Source of the DNA: Eubacterium sp. UBA3279
GTDB lineage: Bacteria > Bacillota > Clostridia > Lachnospirales > Lachnospiraceae
NCBI GenBank assembly: GCA_002361775.1
Contig: DETV01000113.1
Location: 70,562 to 134,561 of the forward strand
Length of the DNA stretch: 64,000 nt
Direction of reading: 5' to 3'
A program made the position numbers and the translations under genes. The notes under the pieces were generated by a model. It was not told where the DNA came from and did not search any database. It was given only the letters and a program-made list of their open reading frames with translations. Position 1 is the stretch's first letter, and each line of letters starts with the position of its first letter. Positions 45,412 through 51,696 of the stretch are shown here, one piece after another.

Positions 45412-45441
45412 AAGACCGTTCCTGTTGGCACAGGGGCGGTT
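45412..45441 (+). terminator. Hairpin before the antisense RNA promoter
   Basis: ACCGTTCCTG pairs with CAGGGGCGGT (G-U pairs), then TTTTG. Insulates or ends transcription entering from the left on the plus strand. Confidence 0.5.
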
Positions 45442-45447
45442 TTGTAT

Positions 45448-45476
45448 TTGACAAATAAAACCGATTGACATATAAT
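45448..45476 (+). promoter_or_regulatory. Consensus sigma-A promoter of the antisense RNA
   Basis: TTGACA, exactly 17 bp, TATAAT: a perfect match in both boxes. A second TTGACA abuts the -10. Confidence 0.88.
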
Positions 45477-45482
45477 ATACTT

Positions 45483-45579
45483 AACAAGAGAACCGTTGGT
45501 CAGTGTACACCTGACCGTCGGCAAACAAAGTGTTATAAAAATAGCGCCTTACTTTACCAGAGCAGGGGCGCTATTTTTT
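45483..45579 (+). ncRNA. Putative antisense antitoxin RNA
   Basis: Expected product of the consensus promoter, about 97 nt, ending at a strong terminator. No ATG or credible coding frame. It contains a hairpin (GGTCAG ... CTGACC). Its 3' end overlaps the 3' end of the toxin mRNA on the other strand by about 45 nt through a shared bidirectional terminator. Inferred, not measured. Confidence 0.6.
45535..45579. terminator. Shared bidirectional terminator of toxin and antisense RNA
   Basis: AAATAGCGCC pairs with GGCGCTATTT with T-runs on both strands. The toxin stop codon lies in the stem. Confidence 0.85.
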
Positions 45580-45657
45580 GCGTGTAAAAAGTATAACAAG
45601 AGTTATGACTGCGCAAAGCATGTTTACAAAGTCGAACAATTCGTCATATGTAACCAT
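45571..45657 (-). CDS. Small holin-like membrane toxin (type I TA)
   Basis: 28 residues, too short for usual gene finders: MVTYDELFDFVNMLCAVITL with ILF and a TRKK basic end. One membrane helix with a charged C-terminus, as in the 'putative holin-like toxin' proteins of Clostridia and Lactobacillales. AAAGGAGG lies before the ATG. Convergent with a strongly promoted RNA that overlaps its 3' end, the arrangement of txpA/RatA and par-type modules. In a lysogen it may act in stabilisation or phage exclusion. Confidence 0.72.
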   Translation of the reverse strand: MVTYDELFDFVNMLCAVITLVILFTRKK

Positions 45658-45745
45658 AGCACCAGCCTCCTTTCGTAAATCGTCCGGCGGCTGACATAAC
45701 ACCCCAACGGTTCCCTGGGTAAGTATATTATATTGTCAAAGAACG

Positions 45746-45772
45746 AAAAAGACCCCGTATTTCTACGAGGTC
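45746..45772 (-). terminator. Terminator downstream of the Abi gene
   Basis: Minus strand GACCTCGTA pairs with TACGGGGTC, followed by TTTTT. Ends the Abi transcript before the toxin promoter. Confidence 0.8.
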
Positions 45773-45780
45773 TAAATGAT

Positions 45781-45834
45781 TTTGTGCTCGCGAAGAGCTT
45801 TGTCTTAATATTTTGTACGCGCAAGGCGCTTTGT
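45781..45834. repeat. Two 23-nt direct repeats in a gene-free stretch
   Basis: 45781-45803 and 45812-45834 share TTTGT-C-CGC-A-G-GCTTTGT with scattered changes, 31 bp apart, inside an outer ATGATTTTG/CAAAATCAT inverted repeat. The gene-free stretch 45658-45968 otherwise holds the toxin leader and the Abi terminator; 45850-45968 shows nothing recognisable. Confidence 0.5.
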
Positions 45835-45968
45835 TTTGCAAAATCATTATAAAATAGTGTATGATAAAAGTCAATATACTATTCCTCGTAATTCAATCAC
45901 CGAGATACAGATCACGTATCTGGGAGTCGACTTTATCTAAGCTATCAAAATAAAGATAACCATACTGA

Positions 45969-46979
45969 TTATGAAAATTTTTGCTTATGTAGCGTATCTA
46001 ATCTACCAAACAAGTCGTTGGGTAATCCTAAAACTTCTAAAATGCTCTTTCCGTTCATACGTATATTAGCGTATGGACTAAGTGCATATAATAAATCACT
46101 CATAAAGTTTGTTAAAATATAGCGGTTGTCAATCAATGAAAAACAGGTAAGTATTACGGCAAATAAATCACTTTTCCCAACGTCCTTGTTATATTCGTCA
46201 GGTGACAAGGCATTACGGGAAAGATGAAGTAATTGTTTTTTAGGAAGAGACGGAAGCCCAGACAGATTAAAAATTCTGTTTCCATGGGCAATCTTATTCC
46301 TGTAACGGCGTAATAGGTCTAAAGAAATACTTATAAACTCCTTTTTCTCATTAACTGATAAATCTGGTGTTTGTAAAAATTCAGAACAAATACGGGTTTT
46401 ATCTGCCGCTGATAGTACATTATACCATTTTATGGTTAATCCAAAGGTAATATTTGTAACTAAAATCCAAGGTGGTATATGGTTTCTGATATTGGCGTAA
46501 TGAGCAACACTATCATTAATGCGGTCAGAAGAAAGAGTTTCTTTTAATTGACGGAGGATGTTATTTCTACCTCTATCAGAACGACCATAATTATTTCGGC
46601 AAAGATAATCTACGGGGTTACGATTGGATAAATCTTTAGGATCAGTATAAACACCATATTGTTCAGAAACGAGATAAGCAATTTTTGTTTTTAAAGATTG
46701 CTCTACAAAAAGGATGTTCTTAAAAACAATACTGCTTACGTTAGTATCGATCATATGAAGCGTATACAAGTCATTGAAATTTGTACCTTCAACAAAACTG
46801 TCAGTTCCGGGTATGGATAAAAATGTATCCTTATATCCGTTAATAATTGTATAATAGGACAGTGAACTAAGTACCATACGGGCAAAATCGTAATTAGGAA
46901 CATTGATATTTCTCGAAAGAAGTATTTTTATTTGTTCATCATAAGTTTTAAAAGGTTTATCATATATTATTTCAGACAA
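45969..46979 (-). CDS. Abi family (Abi_2/AbiD-like) abortive infection protein
   Basis: 336 residues from TTG 46979, which has AAGGGGG nine bases upstream and gives the usual start SEIIYDKPFKTYDEQIKIL. The family core (SYYTIINGYKD, DLYTLHMIDTNVSSIVFKNILFVEQSLKTKIAYLVSEQYG, HIPPWILVTNITFG) is followed by RYRNKIAHGNR, a HEPN-type Rx4H RNase motif (R227, H232). Abi_2 proteins abort phage infection, probably by RNA cleavage. Here it is expressed from the lysogeny strand, consistent with superinfection exclusion. Its ribosome site lies within a long palindrome. Confidence 0.88.
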   Translation of the reverse strand: MSEIIYDKPFKTYDEQIKILLSRNINVPNYDFARMVLSSLSYYTIINGYKDTFLSIPGTDSFVEGTNFNDLYTLHMIDTNVSSIVFKNILFVEQSLKTKIAYLVSEQYGVYTDPKDLSNRNPVDYLCRNNYGRSDRGRNNILRQLKETLSSDRINDSVAHYANIRNHIPPWILVTNITFGLTIKWYNVLSAADKTRICSEFLQTPDLSVNEKKEFISISLDLLRRYRNKIAHGNRIFNLSGLPSLPKKQLLHLSRNALSPDEYNKDVGKSDLFAVILTCFSLIDNRYILTNFMSDLLYALSPYANIRMNGKSILEVLGLPNDLFGRLDTLHKQKFS

Positions 46980-46984
46980 AGTTA

Positions 46985-47025
46985 AAAACCCCCTTATCAA
47001 TCATGCATGATGATAAGAGGGTTTT
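46985..47025 (-). promoter_or_regulatory. 41-bp near-perfect palindrome covering the Abi ribosome site
   Basis: AAAACCCTCTTATCATCATG and its near-complement meet at the centre with almost no loop. On the minus strand the second arm contains AAGGGGG, the Abi ribosome site, and is followed by TTTTT. It can act both as terminator for the upstream gene and as a sequestering hairpin for Abi translation. Confidence 0.75.
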
Positions 47026-47092
47026 CTCCAGTCGCCTTAGGCGGCAACCATTTCTTTTTGTAGAAATATCCTATCATCATAATGAAAAAATG

Positions 47093-47512
47093 TCAAGCAA
47101 ATTTTATAGGGTCACCTACGTGAATTTTCTCATCTACCGAGAAAGGAGAAATTTCAGCATCATCAACATTTAAAGGAACGTATTCTTTTTTACCTTCAAG
47201 TAAAGGAGAAAGCGCCAAACGTGAAAAAGTAGGCTGCTCAACGTCTTTCGTTTTTTGTTTTTGACAGACGGAATATGATGGTTCTACTGCAATAACCTCT
47301 AAAATATCTTTTACATATTCATAAACAGCTAATTCACTACCGTCTAAATCATAAATAGGTTCCACAGGAACGTAGACAGCAATGGTGTTTCCTTTGGACA
47401 AAATATCATCTCCGGCATTAATGATTAATGTACGATTGTCCAATATACGAATAACATTTCCTAGATAATTAGGACCGTAGCTAATTTGATTTGAATTGTT
47501 TTTGTCGCTCAT
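47093..47512 (-). CDS. Hypothetical protein upstream of Abi gene
   Basis: 139 residues, predicted beta-rich: YLGNVIRILDNRTLIINAGDDILSKGNTIAVYVPVEPIYDLDGSELAVYEYVKDILEV reads like a small barrel domain. No known motif I can name. GGAGG lies five bases before ATG 47512. Same strand as Abi with the palindrome between them; the pair may be one operon. Function unknown; an Abi partner or antitoxin is possible. Confidence 0.7.
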   Translation of the reverse strand: MSDKNNSNQISYGPNYLGNVIRILDNRTLIINAGDDILSKGNTIAVYVPVEPIYDLDGSELAVYEYVKDILEVIAVEPSYSVCQKQKTKDVEQPTFSRLALSPLLEGKKEYVPLNVDDAEISPFSVDEKIHVGDPIKFA

Positions 47513-47574
47513 AAGAACCTCCATAATTTTATTTGTTTATAGTATGCTCAAAGTGTTAAAAAGTCAGCAGTGGA

Positions 47575-48354
47575 TTAATTCATTTCTACTTTTCCTAACA
47601 CTTTTCCAACACATTGGATTTTTTCAGTTCCAGGAATTGGATCATATTTTCGGTTATGAGAAATAAGACCGTCTTCCCCCGCTTCTTTAATAAAGCATTC
47701 GTTATTCAGAATAAAAACTCCAATTTCTCCAATTTCTATAATCTGCTTTTTCTCTACATAGACTAAATCACCGTCTTTATAAGTTGGTTCCATACTGTCG
47801 CCATTAACACCAATAATAAAATCGGCGCCTGGAAGATACGGAGCTTCGATGGTATCTGTTGGAATATCATCAAAATAAAACCCATTCCCCGCGCAAGCTA
47901 TCTTGTGCATATAGGTATAAAGCCGGACTACGGTGTCTTTTTCTTTTTCTGCAACAATTGGATTGTTCTCGAGCTCTTTGATTCTGCTGGCTTGCGTTTG
48001 CAATTGTTGTGCAATTTCATATTCTCTGTCTATCACCGAGCTAACCATCTTAGCACCAGCGGAAGAATGGTTAGAAATAAAACGTATTTTCTGGAGGCAA
48101 ACCTCTTCGTTAGGTGAGGGTAATAATTTGTCGGTTGAAACTGTTTTAATAGGTTTTTCGTCATATACAAAATATTCTGCCGTAACCCCAAAGGTATCTG
48201 CTATTTTTAGCAGTACTTCAATATCAGCTTTTTTGCTGTCTCGTTTTATTATTGAATAAATGGTTTGGGGTGATACATCAATTTTTGTTGCCAGTTCATT
48301 TGCGTTAGTATTGTTTGCTTCAAGCAATTTTGTAAGTTTACTTCCAATTCCCAT
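47575..48354 (-). CDS. CI/LexA-like prophage repressor (HTH_XRE + peptidase S24)
   Basis: 259 residues. N-terminal XRE helix-turn-helix (ELATKIDVSPQTIYSIIKRDSKKADIEVLLKIADTFGV), middle linker, C-terminal S24 domain with A155-G156 cleavage site (CAGNG), Ser187 (GDSMEPTYKDGD) and Lys223 (CFIKEAG). Self-cleavage stimulated by RecA would link induction to DNA damage. Start 48354 with GGAGG. Divergent from the Cro-like gene, with operators between. Upstream open frame to 48603 is not coding. Confidence 0.93.
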   Translation of the reverse strand: MGIGSKLTKLLEANNTNANELATKIDVSPQTIYSIIKRDSKKADIEVLLKIADTFGVTAEYFVYDEKPIKTVSTDKLLPSPNEEVCLQKIRFISNHSSAGAKMVSSVIDREYEIAQQLQTQASRIKELENNPIVAEKEKDTVVRLYTYMHKIACAGNGFYFDDIPTDTIEAPYLPGADFIIGVNGDSMEPTYKDGDLVYVEKKQIIEIGEIGVFILNNECFIKEAGEDGLISHNRKYDPIPGTEKIQCVGKVLGKVEMN

Positions 48355-48412
48355 GCAACTATCCTCCTTATGATTTGAATATAACACTAATGAATAAAAA
48401 AGTAAATAAAAA

Positions 48413-48494
48413 ATTATGCAAAAGAATAAAAAACTGTTGACAATATATGCAAGTGGATATATTATTAAAGTATAAATTATGCAAATGAATAATT
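48413..48494. promoter_or_regulatory. Lysis/lysogeny operator region with lytic promoter
   Basis: Three related sites: ATTATGCAAAAGAATAAA (48413-48430), ATGCAAGTGGATA (48447-48459) and the palindromic ATTATGCAAATGAATAAT (48476-48493), common core ATGCAAnnGnATA. The lytic promoter is TTGACA (48437-48442), 17 bp, TATTAT (48460-48465); the middle site lies in its spacer. Binding by repressor and Cro is inferred. Confidence 0.75.
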
Positions 48495-48506
48495 GGAGGT
48501 GATAAG

Positions 48507-48722
48507 ATGCCATGTGCAAATTTAAGAGCTGAAATGGCAAGGAAAAAAATTTCCTTAGAAGAGCTAGCAGACTATTTGGAAATTCACAGAAATAGTGCTG
48601 CAAATAAAATCAAAGGTGATACTTCGTTTACAATCGAAGAATCAGTAAAAATTCAGGAAAAATTTTTTCCAGAGTTAGAGCTGAAATATTTGTTTAAAAG
48701 AGAAGAAGAGAAAGGAAAGTAG
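48507..48722 (+). CDS. Cro-like XRE family regulator
   Basis: 71 residues with one helix-turn-helix (ISLEELADYLEIHRNSAANKIKGDTSFTIEESVKIQEKFFP). First gene of the rightward operon, directly after the operator region, TTGGAGGTG before ATG. Position and size match Cro-type antirepressors. Confidence 0.88.
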   Translation: MPCANLRAEMARKKISLEELADYLEIHRNSAANKIKGDTSFTIEESVKIQEKFFPELELKYLFKREEEKGK

Positions 48723-48726
48723 AGAG

Positions 48727-48930
48727 ATGGATGCAGAAGAATTGCGTAAAAAATATGGGAAAAGATACGCATTTGAATGGTTCATGAGAGCAGAAGACCA
48801 GAGATACTGGAGAATGGCGAAAAATATGATTAAAGAAGAATCCAGAAAAACAACTGCGATTATTGGAATAAACGCAGTTGTAACGGTGATGATCATTACT
48901 TTTTTGGTTCGATATACAAGAAAGAATTAG
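48727..48930 (+). CDS. Small membrane protein, unknown
   Basis: 67 residues: charged N-terminal half (EELRKKYGKRYAFEWFMRAEDQRYWRMAK) and a C-terminal membrane helix (AIIGINAVVTVMIITFLVRY). Follows the Cro-like gene by four bases, AAAGGAAAG before it. Tail end meets a minus-strand gene. Unknown function. Confidence 0.65.
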   Translation: MDAEELRKKYGKRYAFEWFMRAEDQRYWRMAKNMIKEESRKTTAIIGINAVVTVMIITFLVRYTRKN

Positions 48931-49112
48931 AACGATTCTTCAGAATCAGTATAACCGTTCACTTCTTTTTCGAAGTTAGAAAATACTTCGGTAATGATAA
49001 AAGCTAATTCAGATACTTCAGGATTAGAAAAATGCGCGTGATTATCAATTTCATTGATTAACTCATTAGCTAAATAGCTGGCAGCTTCTGAAAGAGTTTT
49101 TATATTTGCCAT
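48927..49112 (-). CDS. Small hypothetical protein (cassette 1, minus strand)
   Basis: 61 residues, acidic and helical (IKTLSEAASYLANELINEIDNHAHFSNPEVSELAFIITEVFSNFEKEV). GGTGATC precedes ATG 49112; ATG 49121 is possible. Expressed from the conserved minus-strand promoter of repeat copy 1 (-10 at 49162-49167). Stop overlaps the plus-strand gene before it by four bases. Unknown function. Confidence 0.65.
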   Translation of the reverse strand: MANIKTLSEAASYLANELINEIDNHAHFSNPEVSELAFIITEVFSNFEKEVNGYTDSEESF

Positions 49113-49132
49113 GATCACCATTCTTTCTGTTT

Positions 49133-49246
49133 ACTCAGCCATGGCAGTGGCCTGTAAATAAATTATAGAGTGGAGAACAATGGAAATCAATGGCAAATCG
49201 GTATAAATTCCTAAAGCCAAGGTTACCAGAAAAAAGAGGAGAATAA
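49133..49246. repeat. Cassette control element, copy 1
   Basis: About 114 bp. From left: hairpin GCCA-TGGCAG-TGGC, minus-strand promoter (-10 TATAAT 49162-49167, 17 bp, -35 TTGATT 49185-49190), then the plus-strand 18-codon micropeptide. On the minus strand the hairpin holds ATGGCTGAGTAA, a start followed after two codons by a stop. Confidence 0.85.
49190..49246 (+). CDS. 18-residue conserved micropeptide, copy 1
   Basis: MANRYKFLKPRLPEKRGE. One of three copies (also 50220 and 51635). Between copies most base changes in the KFLKPRLPE core are synonymous, which argues that the peptide is translated. Only a weak ribosome site (GGA) is seen. The AGAGGAGA that encodes its last residues may serve as ribosome site for the gene that follows. 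Confidence 0.6.
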   Translation: MANRYKFLKPRLPEKRGE

Positions 49247-49263
49247 GAAAGCGGGGTGAGGAA

Positions 49264-49470
49264 ATGGAGGCTAAAGTAGTAAAACACAGTAAATTAGGCT
49301 TGGATTGGTTAGGGAAGACTGTAACCCTGGACAGAGAATGCCTGGGTGAAGGAATAGTCGTGGGTTACAGTTCCGTAACGGGTGAACCATTAGCGTATTT
49401 CTACTCTGGATATTTCGGAGATAGAATCTGTGCTTTCAGCCATAAATCTGTTATTTCCGTGGCTGAATAG
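49264..49470 (+). CDS. Small hypothetical phage protein
   Basis: 68 residues, beta-rich: KHSKLGLDWLGKTVTLDRECLGEGIVVGYSSVTGEPLAYFYSGYFGD. GGGGTGAGG before ATG. Follows micropeptide copy 1. Overlaps the minus-strand DUF4145 gene by 20 bases at its end. Unknown. Confidence 0.65.
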   Translation: MEAKVVKHSKLGLDWLGKTVTLDRECLGEGIVVGYSSVTGEPLAYFYSGYFGDRICAFSHKSVISVAE

Positions 49471-50137
49471 ATTCTGCCTCTTCGGTTTCTTTGATAAGAG
49501 AAATCCAATGTACAGTTAGACGGATAAGGCGTTTTAAATCGGATATATCTTTGTCATCAAAAAGTTGCTCATAATGAGTATGGTCATTACCAAGCCAAAC
49601 GGCACGTGAAGCTACAATTTTTAATTGAGGATTATCAATGTCTTCATTGATACATTTTCCTAAAAATTTGTGTTTGATGTTTGATATCTGGATCTGGTCA
49701 GTTGCTTTGGAAATTAAATAATCTTTTATTAAAAATTCCAGAGCTTTTCGATAACCAACGCCTGCTATTTGGTCGAGATTGTTTGCTTCGGCAAAAACAG
49801 ATTGATTATAAATCTTAATAAAACTAGGAGAAATGTTAGCTATAATTTCACCCCAATCATTTCCGAAAGGAGTTTGGGGAGAAGATGAAGAAAAGAGATA
49901 TCCTTCTCCGTTTTCCTCATCAAAACAATGCTTTGATATAAAACATTCTTGGCATTTAGGGCAATAGTTAAGAAGAAAAACTTTGTTATCTTCTTCGTCT
50001 TCATAGTTGATAAGAACACCAGAAATGACATCAGGAGATAGTGCTACACCGCAAATTGGGCAGGTATTAGCAAGCTCGATTTCCTCATTCGTATTACTAT
50101 CATCGCTGTATGTAGTAATGGAAAGTGTTTCTTTCAT
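49451..50137 (-). CDS. DUF4145-like zinc-ribbon protein (cassette 2, minus strand)
   Basis: 228 residues. An N-terminal zinc ribbon (CPICGVAL ... YCPKCQECF) and a helical C-terminal domain of the DUF4145 type (AGVGYRKALEFLIKDYLI, DHTHYEQLFDD). DUF4145 domains are found in defence-related and restriction-associated proteins, so a role in phage exclusion is possible but inferred. GGAGG before ATG 50137. A 12-codon leader that starts in the repeat hairpin (MAEYIKNRRYQL) ends in ATGA overlap with this start, suggesting coupled translation. Confidence 0.78.
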   Translation of the reverse strand: MKETLSITTYSDDSNTNEEIELANTCPICGVALSPDVISGVLINYEDEEDNKVFLLNYCPKCQECFISKHCFDEENGEGYLFSSSSPQTPFGNDWGEIIANISPSFIKIYNQSVFAEANNLDQIAGVGYRKALEFLIKDYLISKATDQIQISNIKHKFLGKCINEDIDNPQLKIVASRAVWLGNDHTHYEQLFDDKDISDLKRLIRLTVHWISLIKETEEAESIQPRK

Positions 50138-50162
50138 AATTGGTACCTCCGATTTTTTATAT

Positions 50163-50276
50163 ACTCGGCCATGGCAGTGGCCTGTAAATAAATTATAGAA
50201 TGGGGAACAAGGAAAAACAATGGTAAATACCGATAAACTCCTAAAGCCAAGATTACCGGAAGAGAAAGGAGAGTGA
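50163..50276. repeat. Cassette control element, copy 2
   Basis: Hairpin GGCCA-TGGCAG-TGGCC, minus-strand promoter (-10 TATAAT 50192-50197, 17 bp, -35 TTGTTT 50215-50220) and plus-strand micropeptide copy 2. Confidence 0.85.
50220..50276 (+). CDS. 18-residue conserved micropeptide, copy 2
   Basis: MVNTDKLLKPRLPEEKGE. AAGGA lies six bases before the ATG, the best ribosome site of the three copies. Its own last codons, AAAGGAGAG, form the ribosome site of the 37-residue gene starting four bases after its stop. Compared with copy 3 there are six synonymous codon differences and two conservative amino-acid changes. Confidence 0.62.
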   Translation: MVNTDKLLKPRLPEEKGE

Positions 50277-50280
50277 GAAG

Positions 50281-50394
50281 ATGAAAAAGAAAAAAGAAAA
50301 GAAACCGTCAAACATAACAGTTTCAGATATAGCACTGGTATTTTCAATCATTACATTGGTGCTCGTTATAATTTCTAATTTTGTATTAGAATAG
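50281..50394 (+). CDS. 37-residue membrane protein
   Basis: Lysine-rich N-terminus (MKKKKEKKPSN) and one membrane helix (IALVFSIITLVLVIISNFVL). AAAGGAGAG before the ATG. Too short for most gene callers. The last nine bases overlap the minus-strand gene. Unknown. Confidence 0.6.
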   Translation: MKKKKEKKPSNITVSDIALVFSIITLVLVIISNFVLE

Positions 50395-50811
50395 TCTACT
50401 AAAAAAAATAGCTATTTGACCATAATCGCAAATTATTTCCAGAGTTAAACTCAAAGCCGAAATAATGACAGCAATCCATCCTTTAACATCAGCTTTCTTT
50501 GCTGTTTTAAGGGCGATATCTGATTGGATTTTGGCAGAATCAGCAATTTCTTTCACTGATTGTTGAAATGATTCGTTGTGTTCACAGTATAGCAGATACC
50601 CTTTTCCTTTCTCTGTAATAACATAATCGGAAAAACGGGTTTTAATTACATCGCTGGAAGTTAAATCATAATCGACAATATGACGTTCAATCAAGCCGTT
50701 ACTGCTGAGCTGGTCAATGCACGATTCATCAAAAAGTGATTCATCGTGTACGGTCAATCCATTGGAGAAAGTTTTTAAAAGATTGAGAGAATCAGAACTT
50801 AAATAATCCAT
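50386..50811 (-). CDS. Winged-helix-like membrane-anchored protein (minus strand)
   Basis: 141 residues: an N-terminal region that looks like a winged helix (LLKTFSNG ... IDQLSSNGLIERHIVDYDL ... YVITEKGKGYLLY), a short coiled region, and a C-terminal membrane helix (GWIAVIISALSLTLEIICDY). GGAGG before ATG. Unlike the other minus genes of this region it lacks the repeat element. Function unknown. Confidence 0.7.
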   Translation of the reverse strand: MDYLSSDSLNLLKTFSNGLTVHDESLFDESCIDQLSSNGLIERHIVDYDLTSSDVIKTRFSDYVITEKGKGYLLYCEHNESFQQSVKEIADSAKIQSDIALKTAKKADVKGWIAVIISALSLTLEIICDYGQIAIFFSRLF

Positions 50812-50917
50812 AGAGAACCTCCTTTCAAGGTTGAACAGTAAAAAGTGATATAGGAATTATAACATTTGGAAAATAATTTGGAAATACTTTGAACAGAAAT
50901 CACAGGAGAGTGAGGGA

Positions 50918-51271
50918 TTGAAGAGACAAAAAGAGAAGAGAGCATGGATAAAAAGAAACGTAGTCGGTAAGGTAGGTGTATTCTATCCGCCGGACACATC
51001 AGAAGTATACTGCATTTCAAATTGGTTTCAAGAAGGCCCGGCAGATAGAGTGATAGAAGAAAAGATATATGCCGAAGGCAAAGTGGCGGAGGTCAGAAAT
51101 GTAAAATGTGATCCTGGGGTGGTAGAATTACAGATCGCTTTAGAACACAGCGATTGGTGTAAATTTCAAGAGCAAGAGTTTTACCATCAGCTAATTCAAT
51201 ATCTTGACAATCTGAAAAAGAAAATGCGTGGCAAACACCATGATAAGGAGAAAGATTTATCGGAAGTGTAG
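50918..51271 (+). CDS. Hypothetical phage protein (overlaps opposite gene)
   Basis: 117 codons from TTG 50918, AGGAGAG seven bases before it. The first 60 residues (GVFYPPDTSEVYCISNWFQEGPADRVIEEKIYAEGKVAEVRNVKCDPG) look protein-like. The last 60 codons lie opposite the minus-strand membrane gene for 179 bases, an unusually long convergent overlap. One of the two reading frames may be shorter in reality. Confidence 0.5.
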   Translation: MKRQKEKRAWIKRNVVGKVGVFYPPDTSEVYCISNWFQEGPADRVIEEKIYAEGKVAEVRNVKCDPGVVELQIALEHSDWCKFQEQEFYHQLIQYLDNLKKKMRGKHHDKEKDLSEV

Positions 51272-51587
51272 GCGTTTCGATAAGGACACTACCGTCTTGA
51301 ATACGAAGAATGCTGCGAAGTGAATTACAGGGCAGCTTACGATCTTTATCAAGGATTGATATACCAGTAATAGTCAAGTACTGCGCTGAATTGTTCTGGA
51401 AGTAGAGATACAACTGAACAGAACCAAACCGTTTGGCATGATCTTTTACCTCGACGGAAAGCTTAATACTGTGAATGTAAAGAGTATAAAGCCATGTTGC
51501 AGAACTCATAAGGAATGCAAGGATTGTAAGAGTATTTAAAAAAAGTTGCATTATAGAGGAAATTCCTTTCATATATAACTCGGCCAT
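51093..51587 (-). CDS. Membrane-anchored hypothetical protein (cassette 3, minus strand)
   Basis: 164 residues if started at the ATG in the repeat hairpin (MAELYMKGISS); later in-frame ATGs at 51572 and 51551 are possible. One membrane helix (FLNTLTILAFLMSSATWLYTLYI), then a beta-rich domain (VQLYLYFQNNSAQYLTITGISILD ... GKTLALEIYTNRCVLKRSV). Unknown function. Promoter is copy 3 of the repeat element, -10 at 51607-51612. Confidence 0.65.
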   Translation of the reverse strand: MAELYMKGISSIMQLFLNTLTILAFLMSSATWLYTLYIHSIKLSVEVKDHAKRFGSVQLYLYFQNNSAQYLTITGISILDKDRKLPCNSLRSILRIQDGSVLIETPTLPINLSPYHGVCHAFSFSDCQDIELADGKTLALEIYTNRCVLKRSVILPPQDHILHF

Positions 51588-51691
51588 AGCGGTGGCTTGT
51601 AAGTAAATTATAGAGTGGAGAACAATGGAAATCAATGGCAAATACCGACAAGTTCTTAAAACCAAGACTGCCAGAAGAGAAAGGAGAGTGA
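51578..51691. repeat. Cassette control element, copy 3
   Basis: Hairpin GGCCA-TAGCGG-TGGCT, minus-strand promoter (-10 TATAAT 51607-51612, 17 bp, -35 TTGATT 51630-51635) and plus-strand micropeptide copy 3. Confidence 0.85.
51635..51691 (+). CDS. 18-residue conserved micropeptide, copy 3
   Basis: MANTDKFLKPRLPEEKGE. Same length and stop position as the other copies. The codons for Leu, Lys, Pro and Arg differ from copy 2 almost only at silent positions (TTA/CTA, AAA/AAG, CTG/TTA, CCA/CCG). AAAGGAGAG at its end precedes the next gene by a few bases. Confidence 0.62.
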   Translation: MANTDKFLKPRLPEEKGE

Positions 51692-51696
51692 AGTAA

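Larger units (their letters stand above)
45465..45739. repeat. Inverted repeat bounding the toxin/antisense locus
   Basis: About 36-bp arms at 45465-45500 (plus) and 45704-45739 (minus) share TTGACA, TATAATATACTTA and GAACCGTTGG with few differences. Each arm gives promoter and 5' leader to one of the two convergent transcripts, so the RNAs begin alike. Confidence 0.7.

Noticed and set aside
45496..45678. 60-codon plus-strand frame over the toxin locus
   Set aside because: No ribosome site, and it runs through the terminator of the antisense RNA and antisense to the toxin.
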